From Hyphomicrobiales bacterium (GTDB lineage: Bacteria > Pseudomonadota > Alphaproteobacteria > Rhizobiales > JAJFHC01), in assembly GCA_021775835.1 (NCBI GenBank), contig JAJFHC010000249.1, forward strand, positions 1-9,361: a stretch of 9,361 nt of DNA. The letters are read 5' to 3'. The notes under the pieces are model-generated. The model ran no database searches and was not told the origin of the DNA. It was given only the letters and a program-made list of their open reading frames with translations. Shown piece after piece: positions 6,760 to 9,361 of this stretch (positions are counted from its first letter, which is position 1; each line of letters starts with the position of its first letter). Both the position numbers and the translations under genes were made by a program.

Positions 6760-7389
6760 ATGTCCAGAACCGCCAGCAACCGCATCCGTATCGTTACAGC
6801 GGATAAAAATACCCTGATCCTGCAGGGACTGAAATCTGTGCTGGGAAGTGACAAACGATATGAACTGGTAGCACAGGTGCAAACTGGCGGGCATTTTCTG
6901 GATGTCTGCGATGCCCTGGATTTCGAGATCGGGATCATTGGCTGGGAACTGCCGGACATGAGTGGCCAACGGGTCCTCGAAGCCGTTAGTGAACGCAGTG
7001 GTCACAAGCGGCTGATTGTCTACACCGGGGCCTCAGGCGCCGAAGTCATTCGCCGCGTGATGAAACACGGTGGATATGGGTTCTGCTGCAAGACTGAACC
7101 CATCGACCGCCTAGTCGATACGGTCAATGCGGTTGCCAACGGGAGAATGTGTTTTCCGTTCATTGATGTGAAATCGCTTTATGTGGACCCGCTTGGCCAG
7201 TTGACGGCACGAGAGCGCGAACTCCTGGCAGCGCTTGCGGATGGCTGGACAAACCATCAGATTGCCAACCGGTTCGGGATCTCCCAGAACACGGTCAAGT
7301 TTCATCTCAAGAATCTATACGATAAACTGGAAATCAAGAATCGCGCCATGGCGGCGGCTCTCTACGCCTCGCGTGTCGGTTCAGGTTAA
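6760..7389 (+). CDS. LuxR/NarL-type transcription regulator with an aspartate-less receiver domain
   Basis: The 209-residue product has an N-terminal receiver-like domain (about 8-128) and a C-terminal LuxR helix-turn-helix (about 147-207; LTARERELLAALADG, then IANRFGISQNTVKFHLKNLY). The HTH keeps the usual family residues, so DNA binding is expected. In the receiver the switch Thr89 and Lys111 are present, but the phosphoacceptor position is Gly61 (IIGWELPDMSG where the family has D-x-x-M-P). One of the two metal-binding acidic residues is also changed (Asp15-Lys16). Ordinary phosphorylation from a histidine kinase is therefore unlikely, and activity may be set by protein amount, ligand or partner binding. 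No kinase gene is nearby. The start at 6760 has only a distant GGAAA, which sits in a small hairpin. The HEAT-repeat gene follows after 8 bp. Confidence 0.9.
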   Translation: MSRTASNRIRIVTADKNTLILQGLKSVLGSDKRYELVAQVQTGGHFLDVCDALDFEIGIIGWELPDMSGQRVLEAVSERSGHKRLIVYTGASGAEVIRRVMKHGGYGFCCKTEPIDRLVDTVNAVANGRMCFPFIDVKSLYVDPLGQLTARERELLAALADGWTNHQIANRFGISQNTVKFHLKNLYDKLEIKNRAMAAALYASRVGSG

Positions 7390-7397
7390 GAGGTCTG

Positions 7398-8267
7398 ATG
7401 GGCAACGAGGATGCGCCGACAGTTCAGATGCTGGAACGTGCGCTCGAAGAGAGCAGAATAGATTCTACATCCGATGCACGGTGGAACCTTGTGAGCAGTC
7501 TGCGTGATCGCGCACCAGATGACGTTTTTCCTCAGGCAGAGAAATGGTGTGCAAGCGAGGACTGGCGGGAACGCGAACTCGGTACGGACTTGCTTGTCAA
7601 TGGTTGGAACCTGGATCCTGAACTGAGTTTCCCCATGAAACCGGAAGCCGGTCGACTGCTACAATCCCTGTTGCAGGACCCGCATCCAGATGTGGTTGTC
7701 TCTGCCATTCATGCCGCTGCACATTTGGATGTTTCCTACGAACTGTTGTCCGATCGTATGGATTTGGCTGTTCACGAATCGACTTCAGTGCGCCACGCGA
7801 TGGCCTCCAGTATTCACGTGCAAGATACCGGAAAAAACGAATTTCGCATGCTTCTGGCCCTGATGCAGGATGAGGACCATGAGGTGCGGAATTGGGCAAT
7901 ATTCAACCTGGGAACACAATCCAATATTGATGGCACCGAGATTCGAGAGGCGTTGCGTGCAGGCCTCAAGGATTCATTTGTCCTGGCAAGGATGGAAGCC
8001 GTTACCGGGCTTGCAAGGCGCGGGGATGCCGTTGTCATCCCAATCATCCGCGACGCTCTTGAGCAGGGATCACACGCCGACGATTTCCATTTGATGGACG
8101 ACTGGCTGGAGGCCGCGGCTGAAATAGCCTCACCTGAACTGCTGCCCAGCCTCGAGGGACTACGGACGACATTCGATGATGATCTGGACCCATTGAATTT
8201 GGCAATCCGCCGGTGCCGTGGCGAGATCAGCCCCGATGGCGTCAGTTTCGGCCTTTTACAAGAATGA
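7398..8267 (+). CDS. HEAT-repeat domain protein
   Basis: The 289-residue protein has no signal peptide or membrane segment, so it is probably cytoplasmic. It shows repeated helix pairs of the HEAT type with the typical D-x-x-x-x-V-R/V-x-x-A pattern. Examples are LLQSLLQDPHPDVVVSAI (88-105), ESTSVRHAMASSI (127-139), LLALMQDEDHEVRNWAIFNL (152-171), LKDSFVLARMEAVTGLARRG (190-209), and a last unit near 232-258. HEAT solenoids are binding scaffolds and no enzymatic motif is seen. It starts 8 bases after the regulator stop. AAGAGG, overlapping the end of that gene, serves as ribosome binding site just ahead of the ATG at 7398. The two genes are therefore probably co-transcribed. A partnership with the atypical regulator is suggested by this arrangement only. 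Confidence 0.85.
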   Translation: MGNEDAPTVQMLERALEESRIDSTSDARWNLVSSLRDRAPDDVFPQAEKWCASEDWRERELGTDLLVNGWNLDPELSFPMKPEAGRLLQSLLQDPHPDVVVSAIHAAAHLDVSYELLSDRMDLAVHESTSVRHAMASSIHVQDTGKNEFRMLLALMQDEDHEVRNWAIFNLGTQSNIDGTEIREALRAGLKDSFVLARMEAVTGLARRGDAVVIPIIRDALEQGSHADDFHLMDDWLEAAAEIASPELLPSLEGLRTTFDDDLDPLNLAIRRCRGEISPDGVSFGLLQE

Positions 8268-8272
8268 TGAGT

Positions 8273-8998
8273 TTAGGCATTGACCCCAAGTGCGCGCGCC
8301 AATGACGGGAAGTCGTCGACAATGATGTCGTTTGCCGGGTTGGGTTCGGGGTCCGGCGGACCGGCAGAGCCCCATTCATCAGGCCTTCGCACGAATGCCG
8401 TCTTGAAACCTTGTGACCGTGCGGCATCCAGGTCGAAATTGTGGCAGGCAACCATGCAGCATTCCGACGGGTCCAGTTGCAGAAAACGGGCCGCCGTTTG
8501 ATAGGATTCGGGTAGAAGTTTGTATTTGCCGATCGCTTCGCACGATATTACAGCGTCCCAGCTCAGACCATTGTGCTTTGCCGTGTCGATGATGATCCGA
8601 AAGCTGAGGATCGTGAACGATGCGCAGATGTAGGCCTCGCGTAGTTTTGGCAGGACCGGTGGAAAATCCGGCCAACAATCGAAGCTGTGAACTCCGTTCC
8701 AGGCTATGGCATGACGCTCCTCGTCCGTGAATGCCCCCAGTCCATTCTCCTCGAGGACTTCGTTAAGAGCGGATCGATGGGCGCCGTCGAAATTGTATGC
8801 CGGCGGTTCATGCTCACCAAGGTTGAGCATCCGGCCCAGTGACCGTTTTCGTATTTCGTTGGCAAGTGCCGGCCAGTCCCGTTCAAGCCCGTAGCGGGAC
8901 GCGGTCTGGGCGAGGGCGGTGCTGAAACCCGTATGCCAGTCCAGAATTGTGCCGCCTGTGTCAAATGTCAGGGCCTTCACGCCGTCGAGCGACATCAT
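8273..8998 (-). CDS. HAD-superfamily hydrolase, haloacid dehalogenase type II group
   Basis: The 241-residue product has the size of L-2-haloacid dehalogenases. Motif I is LTFDTGGTILDW with nucleophile Asp13 and Thr17. The second position of the usual D-x-D is Gly, as expected for a dehalogenase-like rather than phosphatase-like enzyme, although known dehalogenases have Tyr there (DxYGT). Motif II Ser132 (ILSFR), motif III Lys160-x-x-Pro163-x-x-Tyr166, and motif IV MVACHNFDLDAAR with Asp189 follow, then TAFVRRPDEWG. The family hydrolyses 2-halo acids through an Asp ester, but the canonical S-N after motif II and the S-S-N-x-x-D of motif IV are altered, so the substrate is uncertain. The start at 8998 is set by AGGAG five bases upstream; a longer frame to 9136 lacks such support. 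It converges with the HEAT gene, 5 bp away, with no visible terminator between. Confidence 0.87.
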   Translation of the reverse strand: MMSLDGVKALTFDTGGTILDWHTGFSTALAQTASRYGLERDWPALANEIRKRSLGRMLNLGEHEPPAYNFDGAHRSALNEVLEENGLGAFTDEERHAIAWNGVHSFDCWPDFPPVLPKLREAYICASFTILSFRIIIDTAKHNGLSWDAVISCEAIGKYKLLPESYQTAARFLQLDPSECCMVACHNFDLDAARSQGFKTAFVRRPDEWGSAGPPDPEPNPANDIIVDDFPSLARALGVNA

Positions 8999-9003
8999 CA
9001 CTT

Positions 9004-9008
9004 CTCCT
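9004..9008 (-). promoter_or_regulatory. Ribosome binding site that decides the HAD start
   Basis: AGGAG on the minus strand lies 5 bases before the ATG at 8998 and 8 before a second in-frame ATG at 8995. Either start gives essentially the same protein, beginning just before the conserved HAD core strand. This rules against the 46-residue extension, which is cysteine- and arginine-rich and unlike the family. Confidence 0.75.
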
Positions 9009-9038
9009 GTTTCCTGCTTGAAGCATCCAGTTGCTCCA

Positions 9039-9058
9039 CACTCCCCGGGGAATGTCAA
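9039..9058 (-). promoter_or_regulatory. Candidate -35 box with overlapping palindrome upstream of the HAD gene
   Basis: On the minus strand TTGACA (9058-9053) is a consensus -35 hexamer about 55 bases before the HAD start. It overlaps a near-perfect 16-bp palindrome (9039-9054, core TCCCCGGGGA at 9042-9051, one mismatched pair). No good -10 hexamer lies 16-18 bases on; AGCAAC at 9035-9030 is poor. A promoter needing an activator, or one blocked by a dimeric repressor, would fit. Both are inference. Confidence 0.3.
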
Positions 9059-9139
9059 CAAACACTCCCGTGGGCTCCATTGCTTTCCCGGACACCGAGA
9101 TGCCCTCGGGGGACGCCGTACGAACCTTCTGACCAATCA

Positions 9140-9157
9140 GGTAGGGGGTAACCTACC
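9140..9157. repeat. Inverted repeat GGTAGG-N6-CCTACC
   Basis: A perfect 6-bp inverted repeat with a 6-base spacer lies about 140 bases upstream of the HAD start. It could be a dimeric regulator site. No U-run follows on either strand, so a terminator is unlikely. Function unknown. Confidence 0.3.
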
Positions 9158-9361
9158 CGTCGGGCGAAATGATCCTACAAATAAGAGTTCGTTTTCCCCT
9201 TAGTCCGGGTGTGTGCGAAGCCCGGAAATCCTGAGAAGTTCTTTGGGCGGATGGGACGGTCGTTGATCGCCCAGCAGGTTGCCACCAGAATCTTCTCTCT
9301 CAACGGTGGTCGACCAGGCGTTTCATCGGTCCGGGGCCCCATCCGCACCCTTTTCCCGGGT

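Larger units (their letters stand above)
8999..9361. other. Upstream region of the HAD gene to the window edge
   Basis: These 363 bases contain the HAD ribosome binding site, a TTGACA box with adjoining palindrome, and an inverted repeat at 9140-9157. No gene can be supported. A frame of 61 codons on the minus strand (9175 to the edge) stays open but has no recognisable domain. The region may be the promoter side of the HAD gene plus the flank of an off-window gene. Confidence 0.5.

Noticed and set aside
8999..9136. 46-residue N-terminal extension of the HAD protein
   Set aside because: It is Arg/Cys-rich, unlike the family, and an AGGAG site sits directly before the internal ATG at 8998.
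9175..9361. 61-codon open frame on the minus strand running off the window edge
   Set aside because: There is no recognisable domain, the composition is Pro/Arg/Thr/Lys-rich, and the length is easily reached by chance; it could be the tail of an off-window gene but cannot be supported.

Overview
The window looks like chromosomal DNA of an alphaproteobacterium. This rests on moderately high GC (judged by eye), codon use, ATGA-overlapping genes, and a flavin-dependent HpaB/HpaC pair with a type II haloacid-dehalogenase-like protein of the kind common in that class. No marker gene fixes the genus, so the taxonomy is inference. No RNA genes, insertion sequences, CRISPR arrays or attachment sites were found.

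Left end (1-1976, minus strand): a two-component aromatic hydroxylase. The oxygenase HpaB (405-1976) is transcribed first. The flavin reductase HpaC follows and is cut by the window edge after 104 codons (1-313). The reductase supplies reduced flavin and the oxygenase ortho-hydroxylates a phenol such as 4-hydroxyphenylacetate.

Divergent intergenic region (1977-2417): 441 bp with several dyads, including a 10-bp hairpin, and no convincing gene.

Centre (2418-6594, plus strand): three tightly coupled genes joined by ATGA overlaps. They encode a three-helix membrane protein with a large C-terminal domain, a secreted protein of unknown family, and a 777-residue secreted TPR-type protein. The last ends in seven exact 35-residue repeats, each with four cysteines in fixed positions. 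All three products are predicted to be envelope or exported, so they may form one cell-envelope assembly; I do not recognise the set. A 21-codon ORF with a very good ribosome binding site follows at 6619-6684.

Right centre (6760-8267, plus strand): a LuxR/NarL-type regulator whose receiver domain has Gly in place of the phosphoacceptor Asp, followed 8 bp later by a cytoplasmic HEAT-repeat protein. They are probably co-transcribed.

Right end (8273-9361): a HAD-superfamily protein of the haloacid dehalogenase type II group on the minus strand, convergent with the HEAT gene and separated from it by 5 bp. Its upstream region (8999-9361) contains a clear ribosome binding site, a TTGACA box abutting a GC-rich palindrome, and a second inverted repeat.

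The most unusual content is the central operon with its cysteine-rich repeat array, and the apparently phosphorylation-independent regulator beside it.
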